Part shown: positions 1 to 10,040 of the stretch, piece after piece | Numbering within the stretch: the stretch's first letter is position 1 | Layout: each line of letters starts with the position of its first letter | Origin: Gracilariopsis chorda | Taxonomy: Eukaryota; Rhodophyta; Florideophyceae; Gracilariales; Gracilariaceae | Assembly (NCBI GenBank): GCA_003194525.1 | Contig: NBIV01000247.1 | Span: 62,001-126,000, forward strand | Reading direction: 5' to 3' | DNA: 64,000 bases | Position numbers and translations under genes: made by a program | The notes under the pieces: model-generated | Seen by the model: only the letters and a program-made list of their open reading frames with translations | Told to the model about the DNA's origin: nothing | Databases searched by the model: none

Positions 1-22
1 CAAAGTTTGGAATGAATCTTCT

Positions 23-928
23 TTAGTACCCGGCTAGGCCAAGGAAGCTTTGAAGTTCCGTTGTAGACGAGGGGCTTGGGGCCTTCTGTATGGCCGTGAT
101 TTTCTCTGGGTCTAAATGAACTCGGGTCTTGTCCACAATGTGTCCTAATAGCTTGAATGTGGACTGGGCGAAACTAAACTTTGCCACTTTCACTCTCAAA
201 CCATTGTTTCGGATGCGAGCGAACACACTCTGACAACGTGTCAGATGGTCGTCTATACATTTTGAATATATCACGACATCATCTAAGTATACCCAAGCAT
301 ACTTGAATCCTCTAAGGACAACATCCATCATCCGCTGAAATGTAGCTGGCGCGTTCATAAGCCCGAAGGGCATTACTTCGAACTTGTACGTTCCAAATCT
401 ACAAACAAAGGTGGTGGCGTCCTTATAATCCTCCGATACCCGGACCTGCCAATATCCGGAAGAAAGGTCTAGTGTGGTGAAGATGTTGGCCCCTACCAGG
501 TCGTCAAATATCTCTTCAATCTTCTGGAGAGGCCATCTATCAGCCTTCATCCGGGCATTGATCGTTCGGTAGTCCATACAGAATCGTCGTTTTACATCTT
601 TCTTAGTGGCTATGACGATCGGGAAGGACCATGCTGAGGTGGCGGGCGTAATGATATTTATTATCAACATATTATCAACTTCTGATTTGACGAGGTCGGT
701 ATGGCGTGGTGAGAGGCACCTTGCAGGGTAGTGGACTGGGCTATTATCTTTGGGCTCAAAAGAGTGCTTCACTGGCTCGTCCAAAGGATGCAAGTCATTC
801 AGGGACCAGGCCACGAGATCTTCATCACTTAGCATCTCCATGAATTCCTTTTGAATCTTTGTCGGTAAATGTCTCAATTTTGCTGCGAGAAGTAGAGATT
901 TCTCATCAACATCGTCGTTGTCTCGCAT
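23..928 (-). CDS. Element A reverse transcriptase (partial)
   Basis: Ty3/Gypsy RT palm and fingers. Recognisable blocks in order are FCMDYRTINARMKADRWPLQ, DLSSGYWQVRV, FGLMNAPATFQRMMD and the catalytic YLDDVVIYS box, then LLGHIVD and FLGLAGY at the start of the connection domain. The YLDD motif supplies two of the metal-binding aspartates. RNase H and integrase would lie beyond the left edge of the window. Confidence 0.9.
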   Translation of the reverse strand: MRDNDDVDEKSLLLAAKLRHLPTKIQKEFMEMLSDEDLVAWSLNDLHPLDEPVKHSFEPKDNSPVHYPARCLSPRHTDLVKSEVDNMLIINIITPATSAWSFPIVIATKKDVKRRFCMDYRTINARMKADRWPLQKIEEIFDDLVGANIFTTLDLSSGYWQVRVSEDYKDATTFVCRFGTYKFEVMPFGLMNAPATFQRMMDVVLRGFKYAWVYLDDVVIYSKCIDDHLTRCQSVFARIRNNGLRVKVAKFSFAQSTFKLLGHIVDKTRVHLDPEKITAIQKAPSPSSTTELQSFLGLAGY

Positions 929-1015
929 GGTTGTGATCTCCTTGTCGTGACCGTATTCCTCTTCTTCTGAATCCTCTTTGATGAGATCAGGAAGTTTTTC
1001 AGCTTCTTCTGCAGT

Positions 1016-1489
1016 TCAGAGATCCGGCTCAAACGCTTCGACGTCTTTCACGGAGAGTGCCAGGTCATCTTTCTCTTCTTCTGAGCTCGATGAGAACGGA
1101 ACAAGGTTCAAGTCGGAAGTGAAATTCTCACTATCAGTCTCGGATTCTAATAACTTAGGGATTCTCTGATCATATTCTAGTTCTAAAACAGATGTTACCC
1201 CGTCGATAGTAATAGAATCGGTTTGATTACCAAGATCGATGCAAGCCATTATTTCCTCTATCACTGGGCAACCAACTATGACATCAAACGGGAGGTCATC
1301 TACAACGACAAAGTTCAATGTGACTTTTGAATCTACAAAGACAACAGGGACATCGCGAAGGACCCCTCGAACTGTGGAAGACGTCCCATTGGCGACCTTA
1401 ATCTTTCTTTCACTAGGTTCTGGAGAGAGGGTCATCCGTTCACATAGTTTCGTGGATAAAAGGTTGAGTACGGCTCCAGAGTCGAACAA
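1016..1489 (-). CDS. Element A retropepsin-like aspartic protease
   Basis: The segment carries the retropepsin-type active-site motif near its start (MFDSGAVLNLLS, D-S-G-A) and a second conserved core near the middle (FDVIVGCPVI, resembling the hydrophobic-hydrophobic-G motif). In LTR elements this enzyme processes Gag and Pol. It sits between gag and RT, as expected for Ty3/Gypsy. The C-terminal acidic, serine-rich stretch is a linker to the RT part. Confidence 0.65.
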   Translation of the reverse strand: MFDSGAVLNLLSTKLCERMTLSPEPSERKIKVANGTSSTVRGVLRDVPVVFVDSKVTLNFVVVDDLPFDVIVGCPVIEEIMACIDLGNQTDSITIDGVTSVLELEYDQRIPKLLESETDSENFTSDLNLVPFSSSSEEEKDDLALSVKDVEAFEPDL

Positions 1490-1585
1490 CTTCCTAATTT
1501 CGTGTCTGGCCTCCTCGGCGTCTCCACGTAGTAACTGGCTGAATTTGAGTGCGCAAGAGGCATTTGCGAGATCGATTAAAACATT

Positions 1586-2838
1586 TTACCTTCCAACGTG
1601 TTCTGGAATTGATTGTTTAGCTCGTGTAACAGTCTTCCTTTTCGCTCCTTTCTTTTGCAAAGTTGCTTTTCTACGTTTCGTGTATACCGGCGGGCCGGTG
1701 GGGTCTATTATACGTTTAGAATTTGCAGATGGAAGTTGGTCGTTCGGGTTTAGCAGTGAACCAATATCAACCCTTGAGCTTCTTGGTTTCTTTGGAAGTG
1801 CTTGGCCATCTGGGCCACGTTTCGTTGTCACCACAGGATCCACTTCTTGTTCTTCGGTGAGTGCGGTGACCTGTGCGGCAGTGGCCTCTGCATCCTGTAG
1901 GGGAATCCTCTTTCTTAGAGGTTCCTCTGTCTTAGATGCGACGTTTGCTTCTGCAAGTCGAACGTGTTTCTCTTTCTCAATACGTGACCGGGACCAACAC
2001 GTAGCCTCAGAATGTCCAAGCTTATGACAGCGCCCACATCGTGAGTCCCGGTGTGGGTTTGCGGGGCACCTGATGGCGCCATGTCCTAGCTTCTGGCAGA
2101 AAGAACAAAGTCTCACATTTCCGTCAACACTTTGGTCACTCTGCTTCTTTTGTACCAGTAGTGTGAAACGTGCAAGCTTGTCCGTCAAGTCATCCACTTT
2201 GGACTCCAGGCTCTTCACCGTCTGCTCTGGTCGGCGAAGAATCCGCCTTCTATCAGATCTTTCCGTACCAAGTGGCGTTCTGGTATTGAAGGAAGAGTTT
2301 AGAGTCTCTCGGCAAGTGACAAAGTCTCTGATTGTTGGCTTCAGAGAGTTGTAGTCAGTAACACTACGAAGAAGAACGAACTGTGTCATGCCCATATGTT
2401 AGGTCACTGCATTCCTTAGCAGTCCAAACTTGGCTTCCATATTGAATCCAGCTTTGTTGAAGCAGGTATCCATCTCTTGAAAAGAGGCGAATGTATCAAC
2501 AGGGCGTAATCTGCACATCATTGCTCTTCGGATGTATTCTTGAGGCTCGACATTCTCGATAAACTCTTTGAAGAACCCGCTTTTCACGGCCTCGTAGTCA
2601 TCTGCTGCGGGAAGCAATACGCCATCCGTGGCATAGGTGTATAGTAGTAGACAAAGGCTTTTTTTTCGAGATGACAGAGAGGATCAGTCACCTTTTCATT
2701 TTCAGGCTTACCTCTCATCAACACATTCTCGAAGTACAAAGAGAACTTCGAAACCTCAATGCTTTCACCATCAAACATTAGTTTGGTGGCCATACTATTC
2801 AAAGCATTATCACTCCTCGAGATTATCATGTTGCGCAA
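1586..2838 (-). pseudogene. Element A gag region with CCHC zinc knuckles
   Basis: Nucleocapsid/capsid part of element A. Two zinc knuckles are visible near plus-strand positions 2000-2110 (CSFCQKLGHGAIRC and CGRCHKLGHSEATC, both C-x2-C-x4-H-x4-C), followed by a basic tail (TKRRKATLQKKGAKRKT). In this family such knuckles bind genomic RNA during packaging. The protease follows directly downstream on the minus strand. The plus-strand open frame at 1239-2027 is an antisense shadow. Confidence 0.75.
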
Positions 2839-4826
2839 GGAAAGAGGATGTCGGGGGTGCGCGTTGTTAAGCGAAAGGTGGAGGCAATGCGGTCGAAGAA
2901 GCCACCGAGTTTTCGGGGGTGCAATGTTCTTTCTTGCCTCTCTCCAAATCGGTGAAGCTGCAAGCGTGAGAGGTGCGCATCTATGCGGGCGCTATGCCCA
3001 ACTTCCATGCTAGAAGCTGGGCAGCGCCCAAAAAGAAAGTTGCAACTAAAAAAATAAACTTCAACCAACTCGTGTGCACCACAGGCACATTACAGCTAGA
3101 TTAGAGGAATTCCTCCATTTTGGGCACCGAAATTAGAGGATTCTTTCCCTTTCGCAGCCTAAAGAGGCGGAATTTCTCGTTAGCACAGCGTGACTTTGCC
3201 TCTGTGGCGAAGCGCACACGTTTGGACACTCACACACATAGCACTCACCGGCAGCTTAATGCAAAGTCACCCAGGAACCCCGCCATGATCGCCGGCGGTT
3301 CCCGGGCATCTGTTCTGTCATCAAAGGTTATGGGCCCAGACGCTGTGTTGTGGGTTCGAGTCCCGCCGGGTACCATCTGTGAAATGTGTTTGTATGATGC
3401 GCGTACACCTCCCACGATCTCCTCCGCATTCTCTGGCTTCTCCACGCCTGTGACTGGGGGGGCGTGTGGTGTATATGTGCGTTTTCATAGGGGTTACTGC
3501 CAAGTTTCCGTCTCACGAATTCCTTTTCTTCGCACTCGCTCGTGCGTTCGCGTCGCTGAAACCGTTAACCAAGGCGCTGTCGTGCATCTCGCTTCCCTAC
3601 CGCACGCACGATTTGCTGCTGTCACATAGCGACGCTGGGCTGCGCTTCATCACCTTCGCGCCGTCGCACCATATCAGTGTACTGCTGCCGCCTTCCATGT
3701 TCACGAATCTGCGCGTGAGGCGCGACAGTCTGCAAATCAGGCTCAACCTTTCTGCGTTTCCCGGCCGTCAGCGACGACGGAAACAAAGTGGTGGCGAGTA
3801 CGTACCGCTGGGGGCGCCTTTGGGTATGGCAGAATCGCAACGCCAAATGCCGGTTGGCTTGCGTGATACGTACGGTGGGACATTCGTACCAGGTGTGATG
3901 TAGTGCCGATGGTTGGCGTGTGAAGCGCTGCTCGGGGATGAACGAGGCGTGGTGGTACACGGCGAATACGGCGAGCAATGCGCGTTGTTACAGCACGTGC
4001 GTGTGTTGATGTGGCTGCTGTTTGGGTAGGAGGAGGATATGCTTGTGAAGTGGTTCATGGTAGCGAACGGGGAGCGTGTGCAGTGGAGCGCGTGGAGATG
4101 GGGGCAGCACTTTGGCAGCCATGGCTGTGAGCCGCTTGTGATGTGTGCACCGTACGTGTGGGAGGGGCCTTGGTTGTCCCATGGCGATCATAGGTGACTG
4201 ACCACGTTCGACTTCGATGATGACTGCGATTACGACTGTAGTGAACGAGCGGCGGCGCTTGCCGTCGTCGCTGCCGAGACGCTCCACGTGCGGCGCGTTG
4301 GAGCGTAGCATTTGTGTATTCTTCTATTTATCTATGTCTATCACGCATTTACAAGTTCTCAATAGATATTTCATCTAAGTGTAGAACTGCTTTCGAGTCC
4401 ATATCCATATCCACATTACTGGCGGTGGCACATTTCGTCAACCAAACGCCGCTATCCTTTGCAACGTCAAAGCCGTATTCCACCCGGCAACCACAATTCG
4501 CGAACCCTCTGCAATCGCGTCGAGCTGCCACCCGCTGCCATGCTGCTCTCGGCAGCGACGGCGCTGCTTATGATCGTTATCATTACCGGCGCGCTTGCGA
4601 TGCGACGATCGCTCTCTGTGCCCTGTGCGCGCAATGCAGTACCCGACAAGTGTCGGAGGAAGATGACTGGGGCGTCGACGAGCTTTGTGATGAAGATGTT
4701 GAACGCGCTGCCACCTCGTAGCGATCTCTCTTTCGTCAGAAGTTCAGTGCCGTTCTGCCCACCCCACCTCTTTTCTTTCTTTTGTGAGGCCATAAATAAG
4801 GTTATGACGTGGATACGGTTGCTCAT
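2839..4826. other. Non-coding stretch between elements A and B
   Basis: No recognised gene. Several 60-170-codon open frames occur on both strands, but none resembles a known family and they overlap each other in conflicting frames. The only structured signal is the tRNA-like 3' half near 3297-3375. Element B interrupts the right end at 4826/10406, so this stretch continues at 10406. Confidence 0.5.
3297..3375 (+). tRNA. tRNA-like sequence, probably a remnant or SINE head
   Basis: An exact Pol III B box (GGTTCGAGTCC at 3353-3363) sits in a good T-arm (stem GTGGG/CCCGC), followed by CGGGTACC and then A. The sequence at 3297 (GGTTCCCG) pairs with CGGGTACC with one mismatch, giving a nearly complete acceptor stem about 78 nt apart. 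I could not build a convincing D arm or anticodon arm and see no A box, so this is a decayed tRNA, an unusually split or intron-bearing tRNA, or the head of a tRNA-derived SINE. Confidence 0.3.
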
Positions 4827-5191
4827 TGTAACGACTCAAGGAGATAGATCCCTCTTCGTCAACCGCTGATCGTCCTCGAGCTCCCTTCGAACCACAGAAA
4901 ACCCGTCGGCTCTTTCGCCCTGCTAGTCGTTGCCACTAGAGAGCGATGCCTTTATAGCCCGAGCACAAAGGCCCGGTTGTTTTTCACTAGTCACGTCAAG
5001 CCAAATCGGTGTCGCCCGATTACAGCACTGTCGAACGCACTCGAAGGGTTGCGTGCTAGTTCACAATGAAAGGTAGATATGTAGCGTCTGTGTCAAGGTT
5101 GTTTGGCGGATGCCCAAGCTTTGACCAAATTGCCTGCATCCCACAGATAGTTTGGACACAACAAAAGTCTAAAATGCAACCAGTGGTTACA
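4827..5191 (-). repeat. Element B 3' LTR
   Basis: 365-bp LTR matching 10041-10405 end to end, with TG...CA termini and TCAT immediately to its left. Because the element is on the minus strand this is its 3' LTR. I see no strong polypurine tract beside its inner end, only a weak purine-rich stretch. Confidence 0.88.
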
Positions 5192-5227
5192 GTGCCCCTA
5201 GATGTGCTTCCGTCCAAGGGGAAACAT

Positions 5228-5938
5228 CTATTCAAATGAGCAAAGGTTGCTTGCCTCTATCTTGAGTAAACGCTTGCCGCTTGTATTTAGGAAATCCTCC
5301 AACATCGCGGGTAGATCTTCATTGACCTGTTTAAGCGGTTCCCAAGTAAAGTCAACAACATCAGGGAGTCCCTCCCATTCAACGCGGATCCGCATGGCAC
5401 CATCGTCCTTGCGAATATCGCATAGTGCCCGTGCGTCCTGGTACGTAGTCTCACTGTGTCGGGCTGCATCCAACAACTTCGGTACTACCTCCTTCCCATC
5501 CAGTGCTGCTCTGTATAAGATGATCCGGCGGGCATGGACTACCTCGACCTTACTAGCTATCAAGTTCTCCACTTCGAAGACCCAATCAGATCGGACTGCA
5601 ATAATCTGTCTCGGCCCGCGCCAGATGAACTTGAGCTTGTGTCCCTTCTGTGTTGCGCGATGCAAGAGCACGAAGTCCCCAACACAGAAGTTGACCGGTC
5701 GAATGTTAGTGCGTTCGTTATGAACTTTGATGTGGCGTTCACGTTGCTTTTTGCATCTGTCCACTACATCACGATGCATGTCCTGCAGGGTAGATTGTAG
5801 GGCATCGATGCCGATTACTTGGCACGCGCGTAGCTCGTCACCCGTCCGCGCAAGCTTATAGGTGGGCATGGGCATGGCGCGAAGGAGTGGGCGTTTTGGA
5901 ATGTGTCCTTTAAACACTTCCAAGGGCGTACGGTACAC
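5228..5938 (-). CDS. Element B integrase C-terminus with chromodomain
   Basis: C-terminal integrase region with the GPY/F-like patch FCVGDFVLLHRATQKG and the downstream WRGPRQI. It is followed by a chromodomain (IRVEWEGLPDVVDFTWEP and the helix NEDLPAMLEDFL). Chromodomains in this Gypsy branch (chromoviruses) are known to steer integration to particular chromatin. It sits at the end of pol, next to the 3' LTR. Confidence 0.78.
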   Translation of the reverse strand: MYRTPLEVFKGHIPKRPLLRAMPMPTYKLARTGDELRACQVIGIDALQSTLQDMHRDVVDRCKKQRERHIKVHNERTNIRPVNFCVGDFVLLHRATQKGHKLKFIWRGPRQIIAVRSDWVFEVENLIASKVEVVHARRIILYRAALDGKEVVPKLLDAARHSETTYQDARALCDIRKDDGAMRIRVEWEGLPDVVDFTWEPLKQVNEDLPAMLEDFLNTSGKRLLKIEASNLCSFE

Positions 5939-5968
5939 TCCACTGACCTCTTTGTCTCGGAGGCCGAG

Positions 5969-6880
5969 TCACTTTACCGGGGCATGATTGAGGACACTTT
6001 GCACAAATTCTGTCACGGCTGGCCAATCTTGCGGGGCTAGACGCCATTCGCATAGTGCCTTGCAAGCACGCAAAACCTCCCTGCAGATTCTCTCCGCAGA
6101 ACCGTTCGCCGACGGAGAGTAAGCGGTGGTAAAATGATGTGACACGTGAAATTCGTCAGTCAGCGCCTTCAACAGCTGATTTTTGAAATGACTCGCTTGG
6201 TCGCTGGTCAAGCAATCCATGGTCCCAAAACAACCCAACCACACAATCAGCGCGTCTGCGGCGGCTTCGCTGGTTGCCTCCTCCGTTGGCCAAAGCCAAA
6301 CATAGGAGGAGTGGTCGTCCCAGATCAGCAGTATATACTGCTTCTCGCCGACACCTTTCCCCATATAGAGAAAGTCAAGATGAACCACCTCTTTGGGTTT
6401 CTCACCATGTAGCCCTTGCGCGAGCGGTTTATGGATCATGTCGCCAGCCTTAGGTACTAAACAGTGAAGGCAACCGCGTGCTAGCTCTTCAGCATCCCTA
6501 TCCATTTTCGCCCAGTAGAAGTTCTCACGCAAAACGCTCTTGTTTGCGTCCATTCCCCGATGGCCCATTGCACCACAGTGTGAAACGACTAGGATCTTAA
6601 GCTGTAGCTCGAGATCCTTCGCCGGTATCCAGATCCTACCATGCTTCTTGTAAAGTCCGTCATTGCTGTCAAGCATTATTCCAGACTTGCTCTCCGCCGT
6701 ATCCGTCTGCGACTTGCGTATCACGTCAATGTCCGGCCACACAATATCATCAGCGGATGGTATGATCTGTTCTGCAGACTCGAGGAAGAGACTGCATACA
6801 GAATTGAGAGTCTTCTCACGCCGATACCCGCGCGCCCACCGCGTCAATATATCAGCGAATACGTTGGAAGTTCCACTCAC
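5969..6880 (-). CDS. Element B integrase
   Basis: DDE-type retroviral integrase. The zinc-binding H-H-C-C part is seen around VVSHCGAMGHRG...CLHC, followed by the core with LDFLYMGKGV (first catalytic Asp), LTSDQASHFKNQ (second Asp) and SPSANGSAERICREVL (the glutamate of the N-G-x-x-E motif). This enzyme inserts the element's cDNA into the host chromosome. It continues into the chromodomain-bearing C-terminal part. Confidence 0.82.
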   Translation of the reverse strand: MSGTSNVFADILTRWARGYRREKTLNSVCSLFLESAEQIIPSADDIVWPDIDVIRKSQTDTAESKSGIMLDSNDGLYKKHGRIWIPAKDLELQLKILVVSHCGAMGHRGMDANKSVLRENFYWAKMDRDAEELARGCLHCLVPKAGDMIHKPLAQGLHGEKPKEVVHLDFLYMGKGVGEKQYILLIWDDHSSYVWLWPTEEATSEAAADALIVWLGCFGTMDCLTSDQASHFKNQLLKALTDEFHVSHHFTTAYSPSANGSAERICREVLRACKALCEWRLAPQDWPAVTEFVQSVLNHAPVK

Positions 6881-6906
6881 GTGTTCGATGACGTAGTCGA
6901 ACGGAA

Positions 6907-8223
6907 CTAAAACAAAGCCCAGCGCTGCACCTTAGAGACAATGTGCCGTCCTAGTGCCGGCTCCAGCGCCAATGGTGCGAATACGAACAGCAGATTTCTA
7001 TGATCTGTGTAAACGTGGGTATTAGGGCCGTTCAGGAATAGGTAATCCAGCTTATCAAAAGTTTGGAATATCGCAAACCCTTCCTTCTCGAAGGTACTGC
7101 ATCCCCATTCAGCACCCTTAAAGGCACCGCCCAGGAATCCAAGCAGCTCATGCTTCTGCTCGCTCACTGGCATGTCCAGCTGACTCTTGTGGGTCTGTGT
7201 CACCACCGCTGACCAATAACGGTCTGAAGCGTCTGTATACACACAAATATCCATGTTCTTTTTGGGGTATGATAGCCTTACCGAGTTGCGCAGGGTTTCC
7301 TGTAATTCTAGGAATGTTCTTTCCTGGTTAGCGCCCCAGGACAGGCTGCTTAACGGCATGTTTCGTATCGATCGTTTCGTTGTTCTCCCAGAACGTTTGT
7401 AGGCTTCCTCAAGGACTTGCTTCAACGGTACGCATCTCGTTGCGAAGTCAGGGATTGCCAGAGACATCCATCTACAACAGTAAATGAATTCAGATAGTTC
7501 TTCGGCCGTCTTTGGCGGCTCCATGTCTTTCAAACCGTCCAGCCTGGCCGGGTCCATCTCATACCCGTCCTTAGACACTATACGTCCACACCATTTTAAA
7601 CTCTTAGAGAAAAAAAAGGACTTGCGCACGGACAAGAAGAGGTGGTGCTTAGTACAAATGCTGAAAAAGGTCTCGAGGATATCGAGTAGCTTGTCCTCAT
7701 CTTGGGCATGAAGGTTGAAATCATCGAGCCAAGCTTTCATATTATCCCGCAGCTCGCGAAATAGAGGCTCCACTGAGCTCTGGAAATAGGATGTTGCATT
7801 CGCTAGTCCAGGTAGAACACGTTTCGAAGCAAAGACCCTCTTCGGGGTTACGATCCCACACGCAGTGTGTGACTCCGGGTCCAATGGCAGTTGCAAATAT
7901 CCAGATACGAAGTCCATGCATGCAAAACAAATGCTGCCCGCAAACTCGTTGACCTCCGAATCAATGTGGGGCATCGGCCACGATTCCTTCACTGTAGCAG
8001 CATTAACCGGACGAAGATCGATCGCCATTCTGTACTTCGCCTTCGATCCGGGTTTTGGGACCAGTAGAGGGGCTGCTTGCCACTCTGCTGTGGGCAGGTC
8101 AAAGCAAAATCCCATCTCAACGAGCGTGTCGACATAATTGTCGAGAAACGCACGCTGCTCAAGGGAGTAGCGCCTCGCCTTAACTATAATTGGGCGTTTG
8201 CCTGGCTCCAGGCGTACCTTCAT
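6907..8223 (-). CDS. Element B reverse transcriptase-RNase H
   Basis: RT blocks are visible in order: AAPLLVPKPGSKAKYRMAID, DFVSGYLQLPLD, a variant active site WLDDFNLHA in place of YxDD-hydrophobic, then KWCGRIVSKDG. RNase H follows with VYTDASDRYWSAVVTQ (first catalytic aspartate), FEKEGFAIF and VYTDHRNLLFVF. The aspartate pair is kept but the leading aromatic is tryptophan. From memory, this WLDD variety occurs in a Gypsy lineage of oomycetes and other protists. Confidence 0.85.
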   Translation of the reverse strand: MKVRLEPGKRPIIVKARRYSLEQRAFLDNYVDTLVEMGFCFDLPTAEWQAAPLLVPKPGSKAKYRMAIDLRPVNAATVKESWPMPHIDSEVNEFAGSICFACMDFVSGYLQLPLDPESHTACGIVTPKRVFASKRVLPGLANATSYFQSSVEPLFRELRDNMKAWLDDFNLHAQDEDKLLDILETFFSICTKHHLFLSVRKSFFFSKSLKWCGRIVSKDGYEMDPARLDGLKDMEPPKTAEELSEFIYCCRWMSLAIPDFATRCVPLKQVLEEAYKRSGRTTKRSIRNMPLSSLSWGANQERTFLELQETLRNSVRLSYPKKNMDICVYTDASDRYWSAVVTQTHKSQLDMPVSEQKHELLGFLGGAFKGAEWGCSTFEKEGFAIFQTFDKLDYLFLNGPNTHVYTDHRNLLFVFAPLALEPALGRHIVSKVQRWALF

Positions 8224-8789
8224 AGGCTTAACATCGGCTGGCGAGGATTTTCCCAGCCGAAGTCGAAAACCTGCTTGTATTTCTTGAACAAGCGTGTAAG
8301 CCTGCTCGCACCACTTGTCGAGAGGCCATTGGCCCGCGCCTCCTCGACCTTTCCATCTAGTGCCGCTTCTAGATACTCTTTCGGGTCCTCGCCCAAGTCA
8401 ACATACACTGTCACTATCCTCCAGCATGTCCTCTTCTGCTCCCCCAGTGCTATGGTAAGTGCTGCCATGCTCAAAAGCTCTGGACTGCAGAATGCTGTGG
8501 ATCGCGCCTTCTATGGGATTTTGGGCGTCGGACTGCGCCTCCCGAGGAGTTCGGGTATTTTTAGCACTCCATCATGTCGATCGCACGCGGCCGCCATCAA
8601 AGTGCGATTGTCTAGTCCAATGGATGACAGCACTTCTCTCCCGATTATTGCGTACTTCGTGTCACTGTCGCTCACCAGCCATTCCATGCCGCGCATCATC
8701 ATTTTTGTGCCATGACGTATGCGTAGCATGACTTTGGACGTCACTTTGCCGCTGCAACGTAGAGGCGCTGCCTCCAGACTGTCGTTGCT

Positions 8790-9989
8790 TTACTCTAGCG
8801 TCTCGTCAAGTTCGATGACTTGGAGGCTCGCGTCCACCTCTAGAATAAGGGTGAGCAAGCTTGGTGGAATCACATAGATATCGGATCCTTGATCAGCAAG
8901 AACAATTCCTTCCACCGCACCAGTACAGAACGTAGCAGAGAAAAGAGAAGAATTCTCTTCGATTTCTGCTCCACTGACGGTCCCAATGTTGCCTTTGTAC
9001 TTGTCCCCTTTGCGCATTTTTTCGGCCCCCTTGCGGGCCTTTTTCGCCTCGTGGTACTCGGCGACAAGTTTCTTCTTATCCTCGTCTGACGTGCTCGGGC
9101 ACTCGTTCATGTAATGGTGCCCGTCACAGACTGGATTCAGACAGCTTGGTCTGTCTCTTTTCGGCTTCTCTTTTCCAGCATTGCTTTTTCCATTTGAGCC
9201 TGAACCACTCGCGCCCTTCTTTTTACGCCGATCCTTGTTAGCACGGTCAGGCTTGGGGCCCTCCTTGTGCTCCAAGTCATCATCAGAATCAGAGAAGTTG
9301 CTGCGAGCCTTGAAGCCCTTCGCTGCTTCGTGACGGTCGATTTGCTTCGCCTCCTTCACGAGCTCGCGCATGAAGACCTTGTAGTTCTTCTTGAAGCCCT
9401 CCTTCTTACGGAGTTTGATGGTCAAAAGCATACGTTTTCGGAGCTGCTCGTGTGTCACACGTTTAATAACATGCTTGACAGCAAGCTGTGGCTGTTTCTC
9501 GATAAATTCGGAATAACCCAGGTTCTCAAGTGTAGTGCTGTACTTCAGTCCCAGCCGCAGGACTTGCATATCCAGGCTGTTGCTTTTCGTATTCTTGTCC
9601 ATCCTGACATACTTCAAGTCTCTCTCAATCTGGGCTAAGTCGTACTCTTCAGGATTCACCCGAGCTTGTTCCTCCACGCACTGGCGTAGATGCTGCTCTG
9701 TGATGTCCTCAACGCTCTCTACTGGGACCCAACAAGCTGTCACAAACATGTCTAGGACTGGCTTAGTAATAGAGTTCCGGTAGGTCGTCAACGGAACCTG
9801 AATGCCTGATTCTGCATTTTTCTCGGCTATCTTCCTCTCATATACTTCCCGTTTCTGCTTAAAAAGGACAAAGTCCTCTGTGCTGATATCCTTCAAACGC
9901 GGGGCTTCGACCGACTCAATGATTGTTTTACGCACTGTATCAGTTGCCGTCTCCGGCCCTGACCCAGCGACATTCTCCGAGTTCGACAT
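8790..9989 (-). CDS. Element B Gag with zinc-knuckle-like motif
   Basis: A single open frame of about 400 codons starting just inside the 5' LTR. The N-terminal two-thirds are helical and charged, as in capsid proteins. A basic stretch (RRKKKGASGSGSNGK) precedes a cysteine/histidine cluster (CLNPVCDGHHYMNEC) that looks like a variant zinc knuckle. Near the C-terminus LADQGSDIYVIP may be the beginning of the aspartic protease (D-Q-G-S in place of D-T/S-G), which continues downstream. The assignment rests on position and motif, not on a recognised capsid fold. Confidence 0.65.
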   Translation of the reverse strand: MSNSENVAGSGPETATDTVRKTIIESVEAPRLKDISTEDFVLFKQKREVYERKIAEKNAESGIQVPLTTYRNSITKPVLDMFVTACWVPVESVEDITEQHLRQCVEEQARVNPEEYDLAQIERDLKYVRMDKNTKSNSLDMQVLRLGLKYSTTLENLGYSEFIEKQPQLAVKHVIKRVTHEQLRKRMLLTIKLRKKEGFKKNYKVFMRELVKEAKQIDRHEAAKGFKARSNFSDSDDDLEHKEGPKPDRANKDRRKKKGASGSGSNGKSNAGKEKPKRDRPSCLNPVCDGHHYMNECPSTSDEDKKKLVAEYHEAKKARKGAEKMRKGDKYKGNIGTVSGAEIEENSSLFSATFCTGAVEGIVLADQGSDIYVIPPSLLTLILEVDASLQVIELDETLE

Positions 9990-10040
9990 CTTCGGCTCCG
10001 AACGAATAACTTACCTAGAGCACTTTCGCGAAGTAATTAC

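Larger units (their letters stand above)
1..2838 (-). mobile_element. Ty3/Gypsy LTR element A (fossil, cut by window edge)
   Basis: Minus-strand LTR-retrotransposon fossil. Reading 5' to 3' on the minus strand the parts are a gag region with two zinc knuckles, an aspartic protease and a reverse transcriptase that runs off the left edge. The gag-protease-RT order and the RT sequence place it in Ty3/Gypsy. The 3' LTR lies outside the window and I could not find a convincing 5' LTR to the right, so the right boundary is set at the first gag codon. The coding region is broken in a few places. Without an LTR pair no age can be given. Confidence 0.8.

Noticed and set aside
1239-2027. 262-codon plus-strand open frame
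   Set aside because: Antisense shadow of the gag/protease part of element A; the minus strand holds the zinc knuckles.
3120-3629. 169-codon plus-strand frame
   Set aside because: Reads through the tRNA-like sequence and GC-rich flanks; overlapping minus frames are equally open and none shows a domain.
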